Below, in pieces: positions 18,604 through 25,923 of a DNA stretch of 27,111 nucleotides. The translations under genes were made by a program, and so were the position numbers. Source of the stretch: Salinisphaera sp035690525 (lineage in GTDB: Bacteria > Pseudomonadota > Gammaproteobacteria > Nevskiales > Salinisphaeraceae); the NCBI RefSeq assembly GCF_035690525.1, contig NZ_DASSKM010000011.1:1-27111 (forward strand), given 5' to 3'. The notes under the pieces are model-generated. The model worked only from the letters and a program-made list of their open reading frames with translations, was not told where the DNA came from and did not search any database. The stretch's first letter is position 1. The number at the start of each line of letters is the position of its first letter.

Positions 18604-18927
18604 ATGAAGATAAGTGAGCTGGTGTCACACTGGCAGTCGAGCGCGGGCGAGCCGCGTACCGATCAGACCTACGACGTACAGCTGCCGATTTACGACGCGG
18701 CCAAAATCGAAGCGCTGGTGGAGATGTTTCCCGGCCTCACGCGCGAACGGATCATCACCGATCTGCTGGCCTGCGCGCTCGACGATATCGCCAGCTCCTT
18801 TTCTTACCAGCCGGGGGATGAAATCTCCGGCTACGATGAGATGGGCGATCCGATGTATGCCGACGACGGGCTGACGCCGCGTTTTCAAGCGCTGACCCGG
18901 GCCCATGCCGAAAAACTCAAGTCCTGA
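18604..18927 (+). CDS. Small conserved protein (pilin-assembly/pili-tip-annotated type)
   Basis: The 107-residue soluble protein starts MKISELVSHWQ and has a central helix pattern LPIYDAAKIEALVEMFPGLTRERIITDLLACALDDI, then an acidic YDEMGDPMYADDG tail. I recall similar short proteins in pseudomonads being labelled pilin assembly or type 1 pili tip component, but the label is poorly founded and no pilus genes are here. The start is ATG 18604, with CAGGAG about 10 nt upstream; the frame is open further upstream through the inverted repeats but lacks gene-like sequence. Its end overlaps the Nudix gene by 23 bp. Confidence 0.72.
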   Translation: MKISELVSHWQSSAGEPRTDQTYDVQLPIYDAAKIEALVEMFPGLTRERIITDLLACALDDIASSFSYQPGDEISGYDEMGDPMYADDGLTPRFQALTRAHAEKLKS

Positions 18928-19603
18928 CGGTGAATCGTCGCCCGGCCTCTCGCCAAGTTCCTGGCCAAGTCCTTGGCCAGATCCCTGGGGACGGCTGCTA
19001 CGCGAGGCGCTGGCGATCGAACCCGACTCAGTCGCACGCGGGTCTGAGCCTCCGGTTTTACCGCCCGCCGCCGAGCGCGGATGGCCGGCAGCGGTTCTGA
19101 TCGCGGTCGAGGCCGGTGAGCAACCGGGCGTCTATTTTACCCAGCGCGCCGCGGATCTGAAGCACCACCCCGGCCAGATCAGTTTTCCCGGCGGCCGGGT
19201 GGAGCCGGGCGATTCCGGCACGGCCGCGGCCGCGCTGCGCGAAGCGCGGGAAGAAATCGGTCTCGACAGTCGGTGCGTGCATCTGATCGGGCAGTTGCCG
19301 CCGCATCATACGACGACCGGTTTCCGAATCACGCCGCATGTCGCCTGGATCGACGCCGGCGTCCGGCTCGAGCCGGACGGCGCGGAAGTCGCGCGACTGT
19401 TCAGCGTGCCTCTGGCGCATGCGCTGGAACCGGCGAATTACCGCACGACGCGACGGGTACGAGACGGCGCCCAGCGGCTCATTTATTCACTCGATTTCCA
19501 AGATGACCATATCTGGGGCGCAACCGCGGCCATATTGATCGAGCTGGTTCGACGCGTGGCACGGGTCCGGCAACGCGATTTCGCCGTGGCCCAGGGCGAG
19601 TGA
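18905..19603 (+). CDS. Nudix hydrolase, coenzyme A pyrophosphatase type
   Basis: The 232-residue enzyme is predicted to split CoA or acyl-CoA into 4'-phosphopantetheine and 3',5'-ADP. It carries the NuCoA motif LKHHPGQISFPGGR (85-98) running into the Nudix box, ending REAREEIGL (112-120), with the metal-binding REAREE core intact. This pair of motifs defines the NudL/PCD1 group. The first 30 residues are an unusual Ser/Pro/Trp-rich segment encoded by 12-bp repeats. The start overlaps the preceding gene by 23 bp; a later in-frame start before the core cannot be excluded. Confidence 0.9.
   Translation: MPKNSSPDGESSPGLSPSSWPSPWPDPWGRLLREALAIEPDSVARGSEPPVLPPAAERGWPAAVLIAVEAGEQPGVYFTQRAADLKHHPGQISFPGGRVEPGDSGTAAAALREAREEIGLDSRCVHLIGQLPPHHTTTGFRITPHVAWIDAGVRLEPDGAEVARLFSVPLAHALEPANYRTTRRVRDGAQRLIYSLDFQDDHIWGATAAILIELVRRVARVRQRDFAVAQGE
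18950..18985 (+). repeat. Three 12-bp in-frame repeats inside the Nudix gene
   Basis: Units at 18950, 18962 and 18974 encode SPSS, WPSP and WPDP, followed by WG. The second and third units (TGGCCAAGTCCT, TGGCCAGATCCC) differ at a few bases. The length keeps the frame, so this is an expansion of a disordered N-terminal tail. Confidence 0.7.
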
Positions 19604-19709
19604 AAGGGCGGCTAAAGCGGATTCGTTTCAAGGCCGGGCGAATCTCCTGGTAGCCTCGAATGCCAAAGCGCGAACGGCGCCACGAGGATACGGGGACGGA
19701 TAACGAGGC

Positions 19710-21590
19710 ATGAATGAAAGCCTCAAGAATCACGCACGCGAACGACGTTTGTTTCGTCGCCGGCTGCTGGTGGCCGCTGCCGGCGCCGCGCTATTGTTTC
19801 TGGCGCTCGGTGCGCGGCTGGTCGATCTCCAGGTGCTCGATTACCATCGTTACCGCGTGGCGGCGCGGGACAACCGCACGCGGATACAGGCGATTCCGCC
19901 GGTACGCGGGTTGATCTACGACCGCGATCATACCGTGCTGGCCGACAATCGAACGGCTTATGCGCTTAACGTGGTGCCGAACCGGGTATCCGACATGGAC
20001 GCGATGCTGGATCGGCTGGCGGACATCGTGCCGATCTCGAAAGCAGAGCGGCGCCGTTTTCTGGACCGTGTGGATTCGGGGCCGGGCTATCGGGCCGTGC
20101 CGCTGGTCGCCGGGATCGACAAGCGCACTCTTGCCCGTTTTGAGGTCAATCGCAGCCGTTTCCCCGGTGTGGAAGTCCATGCCGGACTGATGCGCCAGTA
20201 CCCGCTCGGCAAGGCGGCGGCGCACGTTATCGGTTATGTCAGCGCCATTACTGCGAGTGATCTGCGACGTGTGGACGCGAGTCGATATCAAGGCACGGCG
20301 AACATCGGCAAGAGCGGAGTGGAATACAGCTACGAGTCGCAGTTGCACGGTTACCCCGGCTCTAGGGTGGTCGAGGTCAACGCCATCGGTCGTCCGCTGC
20401 GCGAGCTCGAGCGGCATGCGCCGCAGGCCGGCGACACGCTTTATCTGACCCTGGACGCCGAGTTGCAGAAGACGGCCTTCCATGCGCTTGGCGACAAGGC
20501 GGGCGCCGTCGTGGCACTCGATCCACAAACCGGCGGGGTGCTGGCGATGGTCAGTAAGCCGAGCTTCGACCCGGAGCTGTTCGTCAACGGTATCAGCGTG
20601 GATGCTTATCATCGACTGTTGTCGAACGACCGCAATCCGCTGTTCAATCGGGCTATTCAGGGCGAATATCCGCCCGGCTCGACGGTCAAACCGGTGATGG
20701 CGCTTGCCGGCATGGAGGCCGGTAATATCGATCCGTACGAACGCGTGTGGTGCCCCGGCTATATCACGCTTCCCGGCAGTAGCCATCGTTATCGCGGCTG
20801 GAAGCGCTCCGGCCAGGGTTGGTTGAATCTCATTCAGGCGATCACCCGGTCGGCGGACGTCTATTTCTACAAGCTCGGTCTGCAAACCGGCATCGACGAT
20901 CTGTATCGCTACGCCACCATGTTCGGGTTGGGGCAGAAAACCGGTATCGATCTGGCGCGGGAGAACAGCGGACTGATGCCGTCGCCGACCTGGAAACACG
21001 GGGTCAAGCATCGACCCTGGTACCCCGGGGAGACCTTGAACACCGTGATCGGCCAGGGTTACGTCACAGCCACGCCGCTGCAACTGGCCCAGATGACGAG
21101 CCTGATCGCCGAGCGCGGCCACGGGTTCAAGCCGCATCTGCTCAAAGCCTGGCGCTCGGCCGGCAGCAATGAGCTACACGAGTACAAGCCGGTGGCCCTG
21201 CCGCCGATCCGGCTAAAAGACGCCCGGCATTGGGATATCGTCATCCAAGGGATGCGTAACGTGGTTTCGGCGCCGCACGGCACGGCTTATTGGTATGTCG
21301 GCCAGAATCTCGATTATCCGATCGCCGGCAAATCGGGCACCGCCCAAGTAGCGAGCCTACCGCAGCATCAAGCCGCGCCGGACGAGATGTCGGTGCCGCG
21401 CCCGGTGCGCCCGCACGCCTTGTTCATCGCCTTTGCGCCCATCGAGGACCCGCGGATCGCGGTAGCCGTGGTCGTCGATCATGGCGGCGGTGGCAGCAGC
21501 ATCGCCGGGCCCATCGCGCGGCGGGTGATCGATCAGTATCTGGACAACACGCCGCCGGCCGACAAGACTTCGAGCACAATCCAGACGTGA
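19710..21590 (+). CDS. mrdA: Penicillin-binding protein 2, elongasome transpeptidase
   Basis: The 626-residue class B PBP cross-links peptidoglycan during side-wall elongation with RodA. One membrane anchor (about 18-38) follows a basic tail, then the pedestal region beginning PPVRGLIYDRDHTVLADN. The transpeptidase motifs are Ser324 in PGSTVK, SAD (381-383) and KSGTAQ (541-546), the SAD and KSG variants being normal for PBP2. GAGG lies just before the ATG. Its usual partner mrdB (rodA) is not adjacent; a PBP5/6-like gene follows 34 bp later instead, as if mrdB, mltB and rlpA had been removed from the E. coli order. Confidence 0.95.
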   Translation: MNESLKNHARERRLFRRRLLVAAAGAALLFLALGARLVDLQVLDYHRYRVAARDNRTRIQAIPPVRGLIYDRDHTVLADNRTAYALNVVPNRVSDMDAMLDRLADIVPISKAERRRFLDRVDSGPGYRAVPLVAGIDKRTLARFEVNRSRFPGVEVHAGLMRQYPLGKAAAHVIGYVSAITASDLRRVDASRYQGTANIGKSGVEYSYESQLHGYPGSRVVEVNAIGRPLRELERHAPQAGDTLYLTLDAELQKTAFHALGDKAGAVVALDPQTGGVLAMVSKPSFDPELFVNGISVDAYHRLLSNDRNPLFNRAIQGEYPPGSTVKPVMALAGMEAGNIDPYERVWCPGYITLPGSSHRYRGWKRSGQGWLNLIQAITRSADVYFYKLGLQTGIDDLYRYATMFGLGQKTGIDLARENSGLMPSPTWKHGVKHRPWYPGETLNTVIGQGYVTATPLQLAQMTSLIAERGHGFKPHLLKAWRSAGSNELHEYKPVALPPIRLKDARHWDIVIQGMRNVVSAPHGTAYWYVGQNLDYPIAGKSGTAQVASLPQHQAAPDEMSVPRPVRPHALFIAFAPIEDPRIAVAVVVDHGGGGSSIAGPIARRVIDQYLDNTPPADKTSSTIQT

Positions 21591-21624
21591 CGAAAGCATA
21601 CCGGTCAACGGGGGAGAACGAGCC

Positions 21625-22785
21625 ATGAATCGCTGCGTCGCATTCGCTTGTCTGATCGGAGCCTTGACCGGGTTTTGGGCGCTCGCACCGGTCGCAGCGG
21701 CACGCCAGCCCGATGTGCCGTCGCCGCCCTCGCTGGGTGCTGCGAGCTATGTGTTGATGGCTTATCAATCGGGCCAGACATTGGCGGCCCAACATGCCGA
21801 TCGCGAATTGCCGCCGGGCAGCGTCTCGAAGCTGATGGTCGGTTATATCGTGTTCGGCGAAATCCGCGCCGGCCGTCTATCGCCCGAAACCGAGGTCACG
21901 GTGAGCGAGAAAGCCTGGCGCATGCACGGTCCGCAGATGTTTCTGGAGGTCGGCGACGAGGTATCGATCGACGCTTTGCTGCACGGCCTGATCACCACCT
22001 CGGGCAACGACGCGGCGGTACAGCTGGCGCAATACATCGCCGGCACGACGCGCACGTTCGTAACCTATATGAACCAGTACGCGCAGCGGTTGAATCTTAC
22101 GCACAGTCATTTTGCAAACGTGACCGGCCAGCCGGCCAAGGGCGAATATGTCAGCGCCGCGGATGTGGCGCGTCTGTACGCCGCGATGCTGCGTCGCTTC
22201 CCGCAGCTGTATCGGCGTTATTACAGTCAGAAATCGTTCACCTACAACGGCATCCACCAATACAACCGCAATTCGCTACTTTGGGCCGATCCCCGGGTCG
22301 GCGGCGGCATCGTGGGCGCCGACAAAGCGGCCGGCTACCACCTCGCCGCGTCGGCGCGCCATGACGGTACACGCGTGATCGCCGTAGTGCTCGGTGCGCG
22401 ATCGGCCCGCGCGCGCAAGCACGAATGCGATGCCCTGATCAATTACGCCTTTCGCTTCTATCGCAACGGCGTGCTCTGGCCGGCGGGACAACCGGTCAAG
22501 AGGATGCGCGTCTGGAAAGGCGATGCCGATCAAGTGGCCGTCATGGCCAAGGGGCCGGTCAATGTCACCTATCCGCGCGGGCAGCGCGATGCGCTGGTCT
22601 ATCGCGCCCGTTTGCCCGTGCATCTGATCGCGCCGATACACAAGGGCGAACGGCTTGGCGAGCTGCGCATTCTTTATAATGAACGATTGCTCAAAGACGT
22701 GCCGCTCTACGCCGGGGCCACCGTCGGCCCCGGCAACGTCGTGACCCGAGTTTACGATGATCTACGGCTGATGCTAGGCGCGTAA
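21625..22785 (+). CDS. PBP5/6-family D-Ala-D-Ala carboxypeptidase homologue with altered KTG motif
   Basis: The 386-residue exported protein belongs to the S11 peptidase family, which trims the terminal D-Ala of stem peptides. A signal peptide (about 1-26) is followed by SVSK (66-69, nucleophile Ser66) and SGN (126-128), both intact. The block NRNSLLWADPRV aligns without gaps to family members, but the residues at the KTG position are I-V-G (229-231). The PBP5-type C-terminal beta domain is present from about residue 290. GGGGGAG precedes the ATG. The fold is clear; activity is doubtful without the KTG lysine. The gene corresponds in position to dacA, but I leave the symbol empty. Confidence 0.88.
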   Translation: MNRCVAFACLIGALTGFWALAPVAAARQPDVPSPPSLGAASYVLMAYQSGQTLAAQHADRELPPGSVSKLMVGYIVFGEIRAGRLSPETEVTVSEKAWRMHGPQMFLEVGDEVSIDALLHGLITTSGNDAAVQLAQYIAGTTRTFVTYMNQYAQRLNLTHSHFANVTGQPAKGEYVSAADVARLYAAMLRRFPQLYRRYYSQKSFTYNGIHQYNRNSLLWADPRVGGGIVGADKAAGYHLAASARHDGTRVIAVVLGARSARARKHECDALINYAFRFYRNGVLWPAGQPVKRMRVWKGDADQVAVMAKGPVNVTYPRGQRDALVYRARLPVHLIAPIHKGERLGELRILYNERLLKDVPLYAGATVGPGNVVTRVYDDLRLMLGA

Positions 22786-22805
22786 GTTCGTAATGACGAC
22801 GCCCG

Positions 22806-23573
22806 TCAGTCGCCGTCGGTATGGCGCTTGGCGGCCTTGAGCAGCGGTTCGATCAAGTCCATCGGCAACGGGAACACGATGGTTGCGTTCTCGTTGCTGC
22901 CCATATCGAGCAGCGTCTGCAGATAGCGCAGTTGCATGGCCTGGGGCTCGGCCGAAAGCTCGCGTGCGGCGTTGCGCAGATTCTCGGCGGCTTGCAGTTC
23001 GCCCTCCGCGTTGATGATCTTGGCGCGCCGCGAACGCTCGGCCTCGGCTTGTCGGGCGATCGCGCGGGTCATGCTTTCGTCGAGCTCGACCTGCTTGATC
23101 TCTACGTTGGCCACCTTGATGCCCCAGGCATCGGTCTGCCGATCGAGAATCTCCTGAATATGGCTGTTGAGTTTTTCGCGTTCGGCGAGCATGTCGTCCA
23201 GTTCGTGCTGACCGAGCACGCTGCGCAGCGTGGTCTGGGAAAGCTGGCTGATCGCGGCATAGAAGTTCTCGACCTCGACAATCGCCTTGTTGGCCTCGAT
23301 CACACGAAAATAGACCACCGCGTTGACCTGCACCGACACATTGTCGCGCGAGATCACTTCTTGAGCCGGCACGTCCATCACCGCCACGCGCATATCGACC
23401 TTGATCATCTTCTGGACCACCGGCACCACGAAGAACAGCCCCGGCCCCTTGACGCCGGTCATGCGGCCGAGTGTGAACATCACGCCGCGTTCGTATTCGG
23501 GTAGGATTTTTATCGAGATGAAGATAAAGATCGCCAATAGGACGATCACGGCGATCACGATATCGATCAGCAT
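22806..23573 (-). CDS. SPFH/band 7 protein (slipin)
   Basis: The 255-residue protein has one N-terminal membrane span (about 3-21) and an SPFH domain starting ILPEYERGVMFTLGRMTGVKGPGLF. The stomatin-type core DVPAQEVISRDNVSVQVNAVVYFRV and the coiled AEAERSRRAKIINAEGE segment identify a slipin, which forms cage-like oligomers on the membrane. GGAGG inside the end of nfeD lies 9 nt before the ATG, so the frame open further upstream is not used. It follows nfeD by 2 bp, the standard slipin-NfeD pairing. Confidence 0.94.
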   Translation of the reverse strand: MLIDIVIAVIVLLAIFIFISIKILPEYERGVMFTLGRMTGVKGPGLFFVVPVVQKMIKVDMRVAVMDVPAQEVISRDNVSVQVNAVVYFRVIEANKAIVEVENFYAAISQLSQTTLRSVLGQHELDDMLAEREKLNSHIQEILDRQTDAWGIKVANVEIKQVELDESMTRAIARQAEAERSRRAKIINAEGELQAAENLRNAARELSAEPQAMQLRYLQTLLDMGSNENATIVFPLPMDLIEPLLKAAKRHTDGD

Positions 23574-23575
23574 TT

Positions 23576-25027
23576 TTAGTTCCCCTCCGGCCGCCGGCCG
23601 GCGTTGTTCGGATGATCGGACGCGTTGGCGGCGCAGCGCGGACGTACGGATACGGTCAAGCCGTCGACGCCGGTCACGATCAGGCTCTGGTCGCGCGCTA
23701 CGGGCGTGTCGCTCACCGCCCGCCACGATTCGCCGTGCAGCCAGACCCGGCCGTCGCGCTCGAAGTCGGTGAGCGCGATACAGTCGCGGCCGACGAGCCC
23801 CTCGTAGCCGGTCTCGATGCGGGCACGGCGCGAGCGCGCGAACAGCCATACCATCAGCGCCAGTATCAGCGCGGCTGCGATCGCGATCCCGATGATGACC
23901 CCCATGGAGACATCGTACCCCGGTACGTCGCTTTCCATAAGCATGATCGAACCGAACACGATCGCCACGATCCCGCCGAGCCCGAGCGCCCCGAAGCTGG
24001 GCGCGAACGCCTCGGCCACGAACAGCAGCACGCCGAGCACGATCAACGCCGCACCGCCGTAGCTTACCGGCAGCACATGAAAAGCGAACAACGCGGCGAT
24101 CAGGCTGATGGCGCCGACGGTGCCGGGCAGGGTGGCGCCCGGCATCAGGGCCTCGGCGGCCAGCCCGACGATACCGATCATGAATAACAAATAGGCCACG
24201 GTGGGATTGGTGATGATCGCCAGCAGCGATGTGCGCCAGCCGGGTGCGCGCTTGTCGATCGACAGATTCGCGGTATGCAGCGTGACCGGGCCGGCGGCGG
24301 TGTCTACTTGGCGGCCGTCGACGGCCGTGAGCAAGGCCTGCGGGTTGTCGGCGATGAGATCGACCACGTTCCGCTTCGCGGCCTGGCGCGCGCTCAGGCT
24401 CGCCGCTTGGCGCACGGCTTTTTCGGCCCAGTCGGCATTACGGCCACGGCGCTCGGCCAGGCTGCGGATATAGGCCACCGCGTCGTTGACCTGCTTGCGC
24501 CGCTCGGTGGCGCCGTTGGACAAATCCGGCGTGGCATCGCTATTGGCATCGGCCTGTTCGCCGCGCTTGCCGTTATTGGCCGGCGCATTGCGGTCGCCGG
24601 CGCCGCCGATCTCGATCGGCGTGGCGGCCCCCAGATTCGTGGCCGGCGCCATCGCGGCGATATGCGTGGCATAGAGAATATAGGTGCCCGCGCTGGCGGC
24701 GCGCGCGCCGGGCGGGCCGACATAGCCGATCACCGGCACGCGCGAATTCAGAACGGCCTTGACGATGTCGCGCATCGAAGCCGACAGGCCGCCCGGCGTG
24801 TCCAACCGCAGTATGATCACCGGCACGTGATCGGCGTTGGCCTGTTCGATCTGATCGACTACATAGTTGCCGATCGCCGGGCCGATGGCGCCGTCGATCG
24901 GGATCTCGCGGGCCGTTGATCCCGCGTCGCCGTTGCCGGCCGTCGAAGCATATAGCGGGGCGATAAGCATGATCGCCAGGGCGGTGGCCGCGATTCGGGA
25001 AAAACAACGCCGGGATCGAACACTCAT
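23576..25027 (-). CDS. NfeD-family membrane serine protease
   Basis: The 483-residue protein joins an N-terminal ClpP-like protease to a membrane domain and a C-terminal OB-fold NfeD domain. A signal segment (about 8-29) leads to DTPGGLSASM and GARAASAGTYI with nucleophile Ser112; Lys178 in RRKQVNDA is the likely dyad base. A low-complexity insert of about 30 residues (144-173) separates the dyad. Several hydrophobic spans (about 270-410) precede the OB domain. In archaea the equivalent protease cleaves the C-terminus of its stomatin partner. I chose ATG 25027, which gives a proper signal peptide; a TTG at 25090 would overlap the ParA gene. Confidence 0.9.
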   Translation of the reverse strand: MSVRSRRCFSRIAATALAIMLIAPLYASTAGNGDAGSTAREIPIDGAIGPAIGNYVVDQIEQANADHVPVIILRLDTPGGLSASMRDIVKAVLNSRVPVIGYVGPPGARAASAGTYILYATHIAAMAPATNLGAATPIEIGGAGDRNAPANNGKRGEQADANSDATPDLSNGATERRKQVNDAVAYIRSLAERRGRNADWAEKAVRQAASLSARQAAKRNVVDLIADNPQALLTAVDGRQVDTAAGPVTLHTANLSIDKRAPGWRTSLLAIITNPTVAYLLFMIGIVGLAAEALMPGATLPGTVGAISLIAALFAFHVLPVSYGGAALIVLGVLLFVAEAFAPSFGALGLGGIVAIVFGSIMLMESDVPGYDVSMGVIIGIAIAAALILALMVWLFARSRRARIETGYEGLVGRDCIALTDFERDGRVWLHGESWRAVSDTPVARDQSLIVTGVDGLTVSVRPRCAANASDHPNNAGRRPEGN

Positions 25028-25064
25028 ACGATGAATAACGCGGCGCACGAACGATCCGATGCGC

Positions 25065-25826
25065 TCAGAGCGTGTCGTAGAGCGCGACAAGCTGTTGCGT
25101 GACCTTGTGGCTCGGCGCGTAGTGGATGAGCGGGATCGAGGCGTCGTGCGACTCGCGCACCTTCACCGAGCTGTTGATGTGCGCGTCGATGATGGGGTGG
25201 CCTTCCGCGGCCAGTTCGGCGAGCATGCGGCGGGGCAGCTTGGCGCGGGGTTGGAACTGGTTGACCACGATCCCGTCGACCACGAGCGACGGATTGTGGT
25301 CGTCCTGGATCTCGTGCACGTTGTCGAACAGCGCGTACAGCGCCTGGCGCGCGAAATCGTCGCAGTCGAAGGGCACGAGCACGCGTTCGGCGGCAATGAG
25401 CGCGGACTGGGAATAGAAATTCAGCGCCGGCGGGGTGTCGATGAAGACCTCGTCGAAGCCTTCGAGCCGGTCCAGCGCCTGGCGCAGCTTGTAGATTTTG
25501 TGTTTGGCCTCGAGCTTGACCCGGATTTCCTCGAGATCTGGATGCGCGGCGATAATCGAGAGATTCTCGAACGGCGTGTCGGTGATGTAGGCGGTGAGTT
25601 CCTCGCCGTGCCGGCCGCGCGCCAGCGTGGCCTCGAAAAAATCCGCGCTGCCGCACTCGGCCTGGCGCCCGTCCGAGGACAGCAGATACTGGCTGGCGTT
25701 GCACTGGGCATCCAGATCGACGACCAGCGTACGTTTGCCACGCGCGGCGGCGATGGCGGCGAGATTGGCGAGCACGGTCGTCTTGCCGACCCCGCCTTTT
25801 TGGTTGAACACGACCCGAGTCGTCAT
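25065..25826 (-). CDS. Orphan ParA/MinD-family ATPase
   Basis: The 253-residue P-loop ATPase has the deviant Walker A FNQKGGVGKTT (7-17) with the signature lysine, switch I VVDLDAQCNAS and switch II FIDTPP. Such proteins position plasmids, chromosomes or protein clusters by dynamic gradients. No parB-like gene or parS-like palindrome set lies next to it, so it probably positions another cargo. It is 37 bp upstream of nfeD on the same strand. A small hairpin (CGCGGC / GCCGCG, 25834-25850) lies in its leader. Confidence 0.92.
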   Translation of the reverse strand: MTTRVVFNQKGGVGKTTVLANLAAIAAARGKRTLVVDLDAQCNASQYLLSSDGRQAECGSADFFEATLARGRHGEELTAYITDTPFENLSIIAAHPDLEEIRVKLEAKHKIYKLRQALDRLEGFDEVFIDTPPALNFYSQSALIAAERVLVPFDCDDFARQALYALFDNVHEIQDDHNPSLVVDGIVVNQFQPRAKLPRRMLAELAAEGHPIIDAHINSSVKVRESHDASIPLIHYAPSHKVTQQLVALYDTL

Positions 25827-25923
25827 GAGCGCTCGCGGCGAAAGGCCGCGCCGAATATCATCGTCATGCGCTCGACTTTAGCCGCTCACCCACACCTCGT
25901 CGAGCCGCGCCGGTCCGGCCGTA

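Noticed and set aside
19791..21137. 448-codon open frame antisense to mrdA
   Set aside because: Shadow of PBP2 coding sequence, without recognisable domains.
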